From: JBGPHT01 sp041484525
Lineage (GTDB): Bacteria > Acidobacteriota > Terriglobia > Bryobacterales > Bryobacteraceae
Length of the DNA stretch: 64,000 nucleotides
Assembly: GCA_041484525.1 (NCBI GenBank)
Contig: JBGPHT010000015.1
Span: forward strand, 1-64,000
Reading direction: 5' to 3'
Shown: piece after piece, positions 40,618 to 50,034 of the stretch
Numbering within the stretch: the first letter of the stretch is position 1
How the letters are laid out: the number at the start of each line of letters is the position of its first letter
The notes under the pieces: model-generated
Seen by the model: only the letters and a program-made list of their open reading frames with translations
Told to the model about the DNA's origin: nothing
Database searches by the model: none
Position numbers and translations under genes: made by a program

Positions 40618-40803
40618 AGATCGATTACGTCCCGCGTGCGTTAGAAGCCCTCGAAAACGCCCCCGCCGCCGTGCGCAAAGCGTTTTTCAAGCAGGTCATA
40701 TTTCTGGAACAGAACTTGGCCCACCCCTCCCTGCACGCCAAAAAGTACGGACGCATCCAAAGACCTCTGGCAAGCCCGGGAACCGCATCATCCCTCACCC
40801 TAA
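40614..40803 (+). pseudogene. RelE/ParE-type toxin, frameshifted and truncated
   Basis: The start MKIDYVPRALEALENAPAAV with RKAFFKQVIFLEQNLAHPSL is typical of small RelE-superfamily toxins paired with AbrB-type antitoxins. After HAKKY (about residue 44) the original frame degrades. Skipping one G at about 40749 restores DASKDLWQARE, the expected 'DLWQARVNRDWRFYF' continuation, which then ends at TAA 40801. So there is one extra base plus loss of the last 30 or so residues, including the usual catalytic C-terminus. The convergent heparinase gene ends at 40800, so its run-in may have removed the toxin tail. Confidence 0.65.
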
Positions 40804-42887
40804 GTAGTAACCCCTCTGACCTCTACCTCTCCACCTGTCCGAAACGCGAACCCGTACCCACCGCCCTCATACACAACCCCGCCATCATCCTGCCGGCGGA
40901 CCAGCGTGCCGACTGCGCGACCGAAGGCCAGCAGCATGGCAAACTCCGCCGGACACGCAGCGCGCCGGCTCCACCGCACCACCGTCGCGCGCACCTTCAC
41001 GCCGTACACCGGCGAGTATTCTCCCACTTCGATGCGCCGCTCCCATCCGCTATCCGCACTCGCGACGATCCCGAGCGTCTCCCCGCCCCAACACGCAGTC
41101 ACGCCCGCCGCGTCAGTCTCCGACACCACGATCTCCGGCGCGAAATGCAGAGAGATTTCCAGATCGTGCGTGCCGCTTCCTTCCACCGCGTCGCGCACCA
41201 GCCAGACTCCCTCGCGTAGGCCGACGACCCATCGGCGGTGCACCACCGGTTCGGCCAATCGTTCGTAGCCACTATGCAACCCTTCGAAAAGATCGAAGTC
41301 GCCGTCCTCCACCCATCGCCGAACTTCCACCCGCGGCCGCGGCCCCCAGCCGAACGGCCCGCGCGGATCAGCTTGGCTCGTGCCATCCACCGTGAGCGTG
41401 TTATGCGCTGCCGTACCGCGGAACCGGTCGCGCTCGCCGCCCATGTAGGCGAACGATCCGGGGTCCGTCAACCAGAGCTTCCCGTTCGCCGCGAGTTGGA
41501 TGCTAAGCGCGTCCGCATGCCCGTGGCCCGCCGTCAGCGCCCCCTGTTCCCCGCCGTCGATGAACAACTGCCGCAGCGGCGGTCCCGCGGATGTCATCGC
41601 GTAGATGCCGCAATCCGCCAGTGCCACGGAATGCGCCATCGGAAGGGCCGCGGCCACGATGTCGAACCTCGCCGCCGCCTCTGCTCCCAGCAGCCACAAC
41701 GTCTCTTCCGCCAACCCGGGCGCGGCCGATTTCAGCCGCCCGTCGCCGAACAACACAGCCCCCGTCGAGAGCGGATCGAGCATCTCCTCCGCCCGATTGC
41801 GTGCGCCGTCGAAGAGCCGCCCGCCGTCGTCATCGCCGAAGCGCGGAAGCGCGCCCGCCTGCGCCAGATCCGCCAACGCCCGCAGCATGCGGCGAATCGT
41901 CTCGTCGAATTCCGCCGGAATCGCCACCCCATTACGGGCCGCCAGCAGCCGCGCGTACACGAAGAAATCGATCGCGTAGACGTGATAGTAAATCGACTGC
42001 TCGAAGTGCAGCCCGTCGACGCGCACCTGCCGCCGCGATTCCTCGAGTACGATCCGCCAGCCCGTTTGCCGCCACCGCGCCGCCTGCGGAATTCCCGGGT
42101 ACCGCGCGCCGATCAGGAACAGCACCACGCCTTCGCCCAGCAAATGTGTGTTGGGCGCGAAATACGTCGAGAGGTATCGCTCGATGTACCACGCGGCGCG
42201 CGCCGTCTCGCGCTCCAGGTCCCGCTCAAACGCCCGATCGCCGCCCGCGCCTTCGAGCAGGAAGTCCACCCACAGCCAGGAGTGCGCGCGGAACGCCACC
42301 TCGAGAGTGCTGGTCCAATTCACTCCCATCGGATACGGATTCTTGCGCTGCCAGTCGTACCAGAGCTCGATCAGCCCGCTCGCGAACCGCGCGTCTCCAG
42401 TGATCCGGTAGGCCTTCGCCAGCGTAATCAGGAACTGGTGCCGGTTCAATTCCCAGGTGATCTTGTGATCGCCCACCTCGGCGAAATCCAGGTATCGAAC
42501 CGACGGCCACGGCACTAAAGGCGCCCGCTTGCCGTGCACCGGATCGAGGCTCCAATCGATGTCCCGGCCGAAATCGAGCCCCTCATATCCAAGCAGATCG
42601 AACCGCCGGTCGAGGATACGTTCGGCCCGCGCCACGATTCGATCCGCCTGCGCCGGCATTCTCTCGCGCAGGATATCGACGATCCGCGGCACATCGTCCC
42701 GGTCGCAGAAGAAGCGGCCGCGCATCTCTGTGCCGTCCCCCGCGCCGAGGAACGCATCCTTCCCCGCCCTCTTGAACAGCACGTCGCCGCGCTTCGCCAG
42801 CTCCTGCCGCGAGCGCGTATAGATTTCGTGCGCGCTCATGCCGGACAATCGGCGAACATAGTCGCGCCAGGTTTTCTCAGCCGCCAT
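40800..42887 (-). CDS. heparinase II/III-family protein
   Basis: A 695-residue protein with the two-part build of heparinase II/III and related uronate lyases. The N-terminal alpha/alpha toroid spans about 90-390 (VNWTSTLEVAFRAHSWLWVD, STYFAPNTHLLGEGVVLFLI, SIYYHVYAIDFFVYARLLAA). The C-terminal beta domain includes LTAGHGHADALSIQLAANGK and FRGTAAHNTLTVDGTSQADP. The Asn-His and Tyr residues in the toroid and the HGHAD motif are typical of the active site. No signal peptide is seen. Such genes occur regularly beside the two-domain oxidoreductase and asnB in O-antigen loci, where they may edit or degrade uronate-containing chains. The exact role there is unknown. Confidence 0.8.
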   Translation of the reverse strand: MAAEKTWRDYVRRLSGMSAHEIYTRSRQELAKRGDVLFKRAGKDAFLGAGDGTEMRGRFFCDRDDVPRIVDILRERMPAQADRIVARAERILDRRFDLLGYEGLDFGRDIDWSLDPVHGKRAPLVPWPSVRYLDFAEVGDHKITWELNRHQFLITLAKAYRITGDARFASGLIELWYDWQRKNPYPMGVNWTSTLEVAFRAHSWLWVDFLLEGAGGDRAFERDLERETARAAWYIERYLSTYFAPNTHLLGEGVVLFLIGARYPGIPQAARWRQTGWRIVLEESRRQVRVDGLHFEQSIYYHVYAIDFFVYARLLAARNGVAIPAEFDETIRRMLRALADLAQAGALPRFGDDDGGRLFDGARNRAEEMLDPLSTGAVLFGDGRLKSAAPGLAEETLWLLGAEAAARFDIVAAALPMAHSVALADCGIYAMTSAGPPLRQLFIDGGEQGALTAGHGHADALSIQLAANGKLWLTDPGSFAYMGGERDRFRGTAAHNTLTVDGTSQADPRGPFGWGPRPRVEVRRWVEDGDFDLFEGLHSGYERLAEPVVHRRWVVGLREGVWLVRDAVEGSGTHDLEISLHFAPEIVVSETDAAGVTACWGGETLGIVASADSGWERRIEVGEYSPVYGVKVRATVVRWSRRAACPAEFAMLLAFGRAVGTLVRRQDDGGVVYEGGGYGFAFRTGGEVEVRGVTT

Positions 42888-42955
42888 GAACTAGTGGGTG
42901 TCCTCGATCCAACGCCAAATGCTAGATTGAATTTTGGCATTTTAGCCGGTATGAA

Positions 42956-45124
42956 ATGAAGCAAGTTCTGCGCAAGGGCCTGAAAGACATTGTCGTGGAC
43001 GAAGTCCCGGACCCCATGGTCACGCCGCACCACGTTCTGGTACGGCCCGCGAACTCGCTCATCAGCAGCGGTACCGAGACCGCCAGCATCCACCAGGAAG
43101 GCATCATGAAGGAGGTGGCCGACAACCCCTCGCACCTGCGCAAGGTGTGGGACGTCATGCTGGCCAACGGCCCCATGCGCACCCTGGCCGAGGTCCGCGC
43201 GAAGTTCAGCGACTACGCCGTGCTCGGCTATGCGGGCGCGGGCGTGGTCGCCGAGGTGCACCCCACAGTCCGCGATCTCGAGCCCGGCGATCGCGTGGCC
43301 TATGGTGGCGAAGGCACCGGCCACGGCGAGTGCATCATCACCGGCCGCAACCTGGTGGCGCGCGTTCCCGATGACGTGCCGTTCGATCAAGCCTGCTTCG
43401 CCACCCTCGGTTCGATCGCGCTCAACGCGGTGCGCATCGCGCAAATCTCGCTCGGCGATTCCGTGGTGGTCCTCGGCCTCGGCCTCGTCGGCCAGCTCAT
43501 TGCGCAGCTCGCCCGCCTGCAAGGCGCGGTCGTGATCGCCACAGACCTCAAGCCGGAACGCGTCGATCTGGCGCGCCGCCTCGGTGCCAATCACGCCATC
43601 CCGGGCGGCGCCGGATTCCCCGAAGGCGTGGCCGCGGTCACTGCCGGGCGCGGCGCCGATTGCGTGATCGTGGCCGCCGCCGCCAAGTCCGATGGCCCGT
43701 GCCGCACAGCGCTGGCCGTCTGCCGCGATCGCGGCCGCATCGTCGTGGTAGGCGCCGTCGAGATGTCGTTTCCGTGGAACGACATGTACCTCAAGGAAAT
43801 CCAGCTCTTCATGTCGCGCGCCTACGGCCCCGGCAGTTACGACCCCGCCTACGAAAAGCAGGGCCGCGATTACCCCGTCTCTTACGTGCGCTGGACCGAG
43901 AACCGCAACATGGAGGAGTTCCTTCGCCTTCTCGCCGAGCGCCGTGCCGATGTAGCGCCGCTCATCACCCACCGCTTCCCGCTCGAGGAAGCGCCCGCAG
44001 CGTATCAGACGATTCTCGATCCCGCGTCCAACAGCCTCGCCGTGGTTTTGAATTATCCGCCGGCTAACAGCGCGTCACCAGTCACGCCAGTGCGCCGTGT
44101 CGAGATCGCAGGCGCCCGTCCCGCGACTTCCGGTTTCCGCGTGGCGCTCGCCGGCGCCGGCAATATTTCGCGCTGGGCCCACATGCCCGCGTTGAAGAGC
44201 ATCGGGGACGTATCGCTGCGCGCCGTCTACTCCGCCGGCGGCGCGCGCGGCAAGAGCTACGGGAAGCGCTTCGGCGCCGCCTACTGCTGCTCCGATTACG
44301 ACGAGATCCTGCGTGACCCGGAAGTGGACGTGGTGCTGATCGCCACCCGCAACCAGCTTCACGCATCCGAGGCCGCCCGAGCCCTGCGCGCCGGCAAGCA
44401 CGTCTTCGTCGAGAAACCGATGGCCCTCACGGAGGAGGAATGCCGCGAGCTCACCTCCGCCGTCCACGAATCCGGCAAGCAGCTCACCGTGGGTTTCAAT
44501 CGCCGCTATGCGCCTGACTACCTGGCAGTGAAGCGCACGCTGGCACGACGCTCCGGCCCCGCGGTGATTCACGCGCGCATCAACTCGCCCGGGATTTCGG
44601 GAGCCTACTGGATGGCCGATCCTGCAATCGGCGGCGCCATTCTCGGCGAGGCCTGCCACTTCACCGATCTCTTCTACTGGCTGCTCGAGTCCGAGCCCGT
44701 CAGCGTTTCCGCGTACAGCCTTCCCACCAGCCAGCCCGACCCCATCGGCGAAAACAATCTGGTCTCGTGCTTCCGCTTCGCCGATGGCTCGATCGCCAAT
44801 TTCACCTACTGCACCGTCGGCAGCCGCACCTCGGGCGGCGAGCGCGTCGAAGTCTTCGCCCCCGGCCTGGGCGCTTTCACAGAGGATTTCAAACGCGTCT
44901 CAATCCGCACCAGCGTCAGTAAGAACAGCTCGCGGATGTTCGCCGAAAAGGGCTACACGGCGCAGATGAAGTCCTTCTTCTCCGCCCTCCGCGAAGGACG
45001 TGCGCCAGAAGTTACGGTGCTCGATGGCGCCCGGTCCACCATCCTGGCGCTGCGCATGCTCGAAGCCGCGCGTACCGGATTGCCTGTGGAACTGAACTGG
45101 CGCAGCGCCGCTGAAACCTCATGA
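42956..45124 (+). CDS. two-domain oxidoreductase: zinc-type dehydrogenase fused to Gfo/Idh/MocA
   Basis: A 722-residue fusion. Residues 1-370 are a medium-chain (zinc alcohol) dehydrogenase-type domain: VLGYAGAGVVAEVHPTVRDL, GDRVAYGGEGTGHGE, and the nucleotide loop VVVLGLGLVGQLIAQLARLQ. Residues about 395-722 are a Gfo/Idh/MocA dehydrogenase: FRVALAGAGNISRWAHMPAL, VDVVLIATRNQLHASEAARA, GKHVFVEKPMALTEEE (the EKP motif), and GGAILGEACHFTDLFYWL. Such two-domain enzymes lie beside heparinase-like genes in many surface-glycan loci and probably oxidise a sugar nucleotide. The reaction is not established. It is divergent from the heparinase gene and overlaps the next GT4 by four bases. Confidence 0.85.
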   Translation: MKQVLRKGLKDIVVDEVPDPMVTPHHVLVRPANSLISSGTETASIHQEGIMKEVADNPSHLRKVWDVMLANGPMRTLAEVRAKFSDYAVLGYAGAGVVAEVHPTVRDLEPGDRVAYGGEGTGHGECIITGRNLVARVPDDVPFDQACFATLGSIALNAVRIAQISLGDSVVVLGLGLVGQLIAQLARLQGAVVIATDLKPERVDLARRLGANHAIPGGAGFPEGVAAVTAGRGADCVIVAAAAKSDGPCRTALAVCRDRGRIVVVGAVEMSFPWNDMYLKEIQLFMSRAYGPGSYDPAYEKQGRDYPVSYVRWTENRNMEEFLRLLAERRADVAPLITHRFPLEEAPAAYQTILDPASNSLAVVLNYPPANSASPVTPVRRVEIAGARPATSGFRVALAGAGNISRWAHMPALKSIGDVSLRAVYSAGGARGKSYGKRFGAAYCCSDYDEILRDPEVDVVLIATRNQLHASEAARALRAGKHVFVEKPMALTEEECRELTSAVHESGKQLTVGFNRRYAPDYLAVKRTLARRSGPAVIHARINSPGISGAYWMADPAIGGAILGEACHFTDLFYWLLESEPVSVSAYSLPTSQPDPIGENNLVSCFRFADGSIANFTYCTVGSRTSGGERVEVFAPGLGAFTEDFKRVSIRTSVSKNSSRMFAEKGYTAQMKSFFSALREGRAPEVTVLDGARSTILALRMLEAARTGLPVELNWRSAAETS

Positions 45125-46170
45125 AGGTCGTGCAGCTCGGGCCCTACCCGCCGCCTCATGGCGGCGTCCAGTCCAACCTGGTAGCTATCCGCGATTACGT
45201 CCGCCGCCAGGGACATGCCTGCGCCGTCATCAACCTCACGCGGCACCGCGGCGAGGAGCGCGACGACGTCTACTACCCGAGCACTCCCCAGGAAGTTGTG
45301 CGCCTATTGAAGGCGGGCGGCTACGACATCATCCACCTGCACATCGGCGGCAATCTGCCGCTCCGGCTGCTGCTACTGGCTCTGGTCTGCACCCTGATCC
45401 CGCGCGCCCGTACCGTGTTCACGTTTCATTCGGGCGGCTATCCGTCGTCACCCGAAGGCCGGACGGCGCGCCCATTTTCTCTACGCGGATTCGTCTTCCG
45501 GCGCTTCGGCTGTGTCATCGGCGTCAACCCGCAATTGGTCGAGCTGTTCCGCCGGTTCGGTGTGGCGGCGGACCGTGCGCGCCTGATCTACCCACATGCC
45601 GTCCCCACACTCCCCGAGGTCTCCGCCGAATTGCCCCCGCCCCTCCAGACTTTCTTCGCGGAACACGATCCCGTGCTCGTCACCGTCGGTCTGCTCGAAC
45701 CCGAGTACGACCTGCCGCTGCAGATCGAGACCATGGGCCGCATTCAGGAGCGCCTTCCGCACGCCGGCCTGATCATCGTGGGCGCAGGCAGTCTCGAGGC
45801 GGATTTGCGCGCCCGCATCCAGGCCGTACCCCACGGCCGCGACATTCTCCTATGCGGAGACGTGCCGCATTCGGCCACGCTGCGCACCATCACGCGCGCC
45901 GCCGCGCTCTTGCGAACCACGCTCTACGACGGCGATTCCGTGGCAGTTCGCGAGGCGCTACACCTGGGGACGCCCGTGATCGCCACCGATAACGGCATGC
46001 GTCCCGAAGGCGTCCACCTGATTCCCATCCACAATGCGGACGCCCTGGTGAACGCCGTCGCGCAGATTGCGGCGACCCCGCGCGAGACTCGCACACCGCC
46101 CAAAACTGCCGACGAGACAAACCTGGAAGAGGTGTGGCGGATCTACACCGGCCTGCTTACGGAACGCTAG
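45121..46170 (+). CDS. GT4-family glycosyltransferase
   Basis: A 349-residue GT-B enzyme. N-terminus MKVVQLGPYPPPHGGVQSNL, with the Gly-rich acceptor loop. In the donor half, RLIYPHAVPTLPEV, VTVGLLEPEYDLPLQIETMG, AGLIIVGAGSLEADLRARI and DGDSVAVREALHLGTPVIAT with DNGMRPEGV. The 'E-x7-E' pair is weaker than in the other GT4 proteins (SVAVREALHLG), so catalytic details may differ. It is translationally coupled (ATGA) to the two-domain oxidoreductase. It ends 14 bases inside the convergent end of the first giant secreted protein gene. Confidence 0.8.
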   Translation: MKVVQLGPYPPPHGGVQSNLVAIRDYVRRQGHACAVINLTRHRGEERDDVYYPSTPQEVVRLLKAGGYDIIHLHIGGNLPLRLLLLALVCTLIPRARTVFTFHSGGYPSSPEGRTARPFSLRGFVFRRFGCVIGVNPQLVELFRRFGVAADRARLIYPHAVPTLPEVSAELPPPLQTFFAEHDPVLVTVGLLEPEYDLPLQIETMGRIQERLPHAGLIIVGAGSLEADLRARIQAVPHGRDILLCGDVPHSATLRTITRAAALLRTTLYDGDSVAVREALHLGTPVIATDNGMRPEGVHLIPIHNADALVNAVAQIAATPRETRTPPKTADETNLEEVWRIYTGLLTER

Positions 46171-49100
46171 TGACCTGTATCGGACCGCCTCGCAGAATGT
46201 TGTTCGAAGCGTCCCGATAAATGACCCGGTAGTACAAAATACGTTCCGGCAGTGCCGGAATCGCGACGCTGCACGTGGTGCTGCACGGGACACCGGAACC
46301 GTTCCACGCCCCGCCCTTCGAAGCCATATCGGAGTTCACGAACCAGAACGGGTTGTCGCCGTCGAACCCATTCGCGGGCGGTCCGACAGTGGTCGAGATG
46401 CACGCCTCCCGCCGGCTGGTGCAGTAGAGGTTCAGCGCATCGTACCCGAACACCACCAGGACGTTGTCCACCCCGGTATCGGGCGGCGCCGTCACCGATA
46501 GCACCATCGGGATGAACTTCGACCGGTCGTATTCATCCGTCGCGGGATAAGGCGGCAGCTTGCCGATCAGGTTGGAACGGAAGAGCATCCACTTGCCATC
46601 CGGACTCGCCTTGACATTGGTCGTTGCCGAACCCCTGTAGCCTTCGAAAATCCTCGTCAGCAGGCGTCCCCGTTCGAAATTCTTCAGCGGCCTGCCGTCG
46701 GCATCGGGCAATCCCCATTGCGCGTAGCCCGCGCCCAGCACGTTGAAATTGGCCACGCAGACATCGCGCCACCCGCCGTAAAACTCGCCCTCTTTGCACC
46801 AGGGCACCGTCCGGTCGAGCGCCGGAATGTTGACATAGACATTTCCCGGCTGCGAGCCCGCCGTGCACTCTCCCCCGCGCCAGGCGTAGCAGACCCGGTA
46901 CGCATCCGAAGCCTGGCCTGTGAGCACCGACTGCGGACCGCTGATGTCCGTCAAAGGCGATCCACCCGAAAACGCCGCCAGGTCGTAATGTTTGGGATCG
47001 ATCGCGCCGGTGTACCGGTATTGATACAGGTCTCCCTCGATCGGCACCGCACTCATCGTGCCATTGCTCGCGTTCCCCGTGAACAGGTATGGATGGCCGT
47101 CCAGAAACCACCGCTGATCCTCAGGCGGCGCGGCTTCCTGCGAATAGGAAGGATGCTTCTCGATGGCGTTGCCATACGGTGCCGACAGTTTTCCGCTGAA
47201 CAGCGTCGGCAGCGCGATGCTCGTCTGGTAAGAACTGTCCTGCATCTTCGCCGGGTCGAAAGGCGCCAGCGACACGCCGTAATCCGGGTGCACACGGACG
47301 CCGTCGCGCCCGAACGCATGGTTCACGTACGCCGTCGGGAAGTACGTCGCCGGGTTGGACGCGTCCCCATCCTGTTGATAGAACCAGTGCGCTCCGCCCT
47401 GCAGGCAGTAGGCCGTCAACACGCTCCCGTTGGCATGCTCGCGCGGAAATTGATACGTCTGATCGGGGCCCACGCCGCGCTCCACGATATATTCCGCCGG
47501 GCCCTTCTTCTGCACGATCTGAATCACCTCGCCATCCACCGCCAGGGTGTCGCCGGGCGCGAATGGCTGCAGCCAGTGAAGATTCGACCGTTCCGAAACC
47601 GGCTCACCCGCCTGCCATGCGCCGGGCGCGGTCCCCCAGGCGGCGTTCCACGCGCTCGCCGTCGTCAGCGTGCTGCAATAATTCTTTCCCGCGTAATTCA
47701 CGCCGTTGACCGTCACCGGCGGACACGGATCGCAGTTGCCGACCCCCGCCTTGGTGCACACTTTGAGCGGCCCGTTTTGCGTCACGCGGAACGGATAATC
47801 CTTCTCGTTTTGAAATTCCGGCGTGGCGATTCCTTCGGCGCGGATGCTCTGGTACGTGTGCAGCGTGCACCAGCGCGACGCGGCGCGCGCGAACATCGGA
47901 TCGGCCCCGATCGCCTGTTGGGTGTTGCCGAAACGCCCGGCATATCCGTTCCCGATGGGAAGTCCGTTGCCCAGGTCGAGCGCGAACAGCCACGCAAAAC
48001 TATCCTGCTGATAATTGCGGCACGACACCACCACGCTATTGCCCTGCACCGACTCGAGCCCGCAATTCGGAAACGAACCGCGATCATAGGCAATGTCCTT
48101 CGACGCCGTGTAGCGGGTGAACTGTGCCTGCAGCGTGTAGTCGTCGTCCGCGCTGGTGCAATTGCGGAGACACGGCGTCAGGACCTGAAATTTGGCCGGG
48201 AGTTGCGGCCACCGCGCCGTTTCGGAGCCGTAGATATTGGCGGCTGGACACGCGGATGCCTTCTCGCCGCACGCCACGTCATTGCCCGTGTACGTCGCCT
48301 TCACCAGCACGCTCGGGCTGCCGGGATATCCCGACTGCGTCGAAAAATACATCACGTTGGCGTCGTTGTCGTCCCACAGAAAATCATTCAACGACGCGCC
48401 GTAGAATTCCAGCCCGCTCTTGAGAACACCTACCGACTGGATAAACACGTACGCCATCCCCAGATACCGCACCGTCAGGGTTCCGTCGGCTTCCGTCCGC
48501 AGCCCGGCGATCAGACCGTTCCCGGCGTGGCAATGATAGAATCCGTTCCCGTCGGCCTTCTTGGCGCAGACGCGGTTGAATCCGCCCGACCCGTTTCCGA
48601 ATGTCACGTTGACCGCCGTCGCCGCCCGCCACCCGATCCACTCCAGGTTGATCGTGGATTGCGCCGTCGCGCTCTTCTTGCGCACCAGGATGCCGTACCG
48701 CGGATTTCCAGTCACGCCCGTCCCGTAGTAAAAAGGAATGCCGGTCGTGCCGTTGAAGTCCACGGCGAGCGCGCTTTTCAGCGTCGCCTGCGGTGCGTCC
48801 GCGGAGCAATCCAGAGACTTCACCGCGGGATACTGCGCCGTCGCCGACGGGCTGTTGTAAATCGTCAGCGTGTCGTCCGGCCGCACCCGGCGGCAATCCG
48901 CCGCATTGGTGAAAAACAGCTTCGTGTAATCCGCGCTGGTGTTGTACACATACCCTTTTCCGGTTCGCGAATCGCCCGCCGGCAGACTGTCGAGCGTCAG
49001 CAGATCGCCCGGCGTGGCCGGATTCCGGCAGGGCGCCCCGTCGCCGCACAGCGCGATCGTAGCGTCACCGCCGGTCAGATCCACTTCCCGAATCGGCGCT

Positions 49101-49960
49101 TCGCAATGCGCGCCGTCTTCATCCACGCCGTACCGCGTGATGCAGACTTCGACCGTCTGCCCGCCGCTCGAGCAATCCGGCCCCGAGCAGTATCCCTTCA
49201 ACAGGATGTTCTGAAACGAGAGCGAGCTCGACGGAAACGTGGAATTGTACGGAAAGGGTGGATTGCGCAGCCACAGCCAGTCGCGCCTGTTGCCGGAATA
49301 CGAGGCGTAGGCGCCGTCGGCGGTCAGCGCCGCGCCGGGATTGCTCCAGTTCCCCGACGCATCCTCGGCGGCTGTGAAGGACGCGCCGCTCTCCGGCGTA
49401 GATCCACCGTATGCCCACCCCAGCGTGTTGACGTTGTAAATCAGCATGCCGGTCTTGGGATCGACGATAGTGGGCTGCAGGAGCGTGTTAGCAGATGGCT
49501 GCAGATACTTTCCAGGCGCCGCAAGGTCGGTCTCGAGCGCGTCTATGTGGGTCGAACCAAGCGGAATGTTGGCCGTTCGGAAACTGTCCGTTGCCGTGTC
49601 GTTCCCGCACCTGATCCGGAAGTAGTGTGCGGTGTTGGTCTGGAGCGCACGGCTATACAACAACCCGACCGGCGTCCGCTCCGTGCGGCGTGCGCCGATC
49701 ACGAAAATGCGCTGCTGGTCCTGCGCGATATTCCCCGGACGGTCGTCGCGATTGGAATTCGGAAATAGCGCCGGATCCACGTCGTGCACCAGGGGCTGAA
49801 AGGTCGCCGACTCGCTGACCTCGACGGTGCAAGCACCCGAATCCGGTGCGGTATAAGAGAGAATCGCCTGCGTCGGCGTCTTCCCCATGACCTGGACGTT
49901 GCTGATGGCGGCAAATGCCATTCCTGCACTGCCAAACAGGACAAGAGCGGCACGTACCAT
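46157..49960 (-). CDS. giant exported protein A, unknown family
   Basis: A 1267-residue protein. Signal peptide MVRAALVLFGSAGMAFA, then a fibronectin-III-like first domain (ISNVQVMGKTPTQAILSYTA; about 20-125) ending with ALQTNTAHYFRIRCG. A block HDVDPALFPNSNRDDRPGNI is followed by a long beta-rich body with many cysteines and repeated phrases on dates, heat or contact-like loops that I cannot classify. Examples are FNRVCAKKADGNGFYHCHAG, SVLVKATYTGNDVACG and VERGVGPDQTYQFPREHANG. No catalytic motif is recognised and there is no membrane anchor at the C-terminus. It is a paralogue of the next gene (50035), aligned over the whole length. Both are probably secreted or cell-surface. An export or adhesion role is inference only. 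Confidence 0.65.
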   Translation of the reverse strand: MVRAALVLFGSAGMAFAAISNVQVMGKTPTQAILSYTAPDSGACTVEVSESATFQPLVHDVDPALFPNSNRDDRPGNIAQDQQRIFVIGARRTERTPVGLLYSRALQTNTAHYFRIRCGNDTATDSFRTANIPLGSTHIDALETDLAAPGKYLQPSANTLLQPTIVDPKTGMLIYNVNTLGWAYGGSTPESGASFTAAEDASGNWSNPGAALTADGAYASYSGNRRDWLWLRNPPFPYNSTFPSSSLSFQNILLKGYCSGPDCSSGGQTVEVCITRYGVDEDGAHCEAPIREVDLTGGDATIALCGDGAPCRNPATPGDLLTLDSLPAGDSRTGKGYVYNTSADYTKLFFTNAADCRRVRPDDTLTIYNSPSATAQYPAVKSLDCSADAPQATLKSALAVDFNGTTGIPFYYGTGVTGNPRYGILVRKKSATAQSTINLEWIGWRAATAVNVTFGNGSGGFNRVCAKKADGNGFYHCHAGNGLIAGLRTEADGTLTVRYLGMAYVFIQSVGVLKSGLEFYGASLNDFLWDDNDANVMYFSTQSGYPGSPSVLVKATYTGNDVACGEKASACPAANIYGSETARWPQLPAKFQVLTPCLRNCTSADDDYTLQAQFTRYTASKDIAYDRGSFPNCGLESVQGNSVVVSCRNYQQDSFAWLFALDLGNGLPIGNGYAGRFGNTQQAIGADPMFARAASRWCTLHTYQSIRAEGIATPEFQNEKDYPFRVTQNGPLKVCTKAGVGNCDPCPPVTVNGVNYAGKNYCSTLTTASAWNAAWGTAPGAWQAGEPVSERSNLHWLQPFAPGDTLAVDGEVIQIVQKKGPAEYIVERGVGPDQTYQFPREHANGSVLTAYCLQGGAHWFYQQDGDASNPATYFPTAYVNHAFGRDGVRVHPDYGVSLAPFDPAKMQDSSYQTSIALPTLFSGKLSAPYGNAIEKHPSYSQEAAPPEDQRWFLDGHPYLFTGNASNGTMSAVPIEGDLYQYRYTGAIDPKHYDLAAFSGGSPLTDISGPQSVLTGQASDAYRVCYAWRGGECTAGSQPGNVYVNIPALDRTVPWCKEGEFYGGWRDVCVANFNVLGAGYAQWGLPDADGRPLKNFERGRLLTRIFEGYRGSATTNVKASPDGKWMLFRSNLIGKLPPYPATDEYDRSKFIPMVLSVTAPPDTGVDNVLVVFGYDALNLYCTSRREACISTTVGPPANGFDGDNPFWFVNSDMASKGGAWNGSGVPCSTTCSVAIPALPERILYYRVIYRDASNNILRGGPIQVTSVP

Positions 49961-50034
49961 CTCTTGAGTCTAATTCATCTCTTACGTTTCCAATAGTTAA
50001 CGGCGTACTAGATTGGTTAGGTTATCCACTTACT

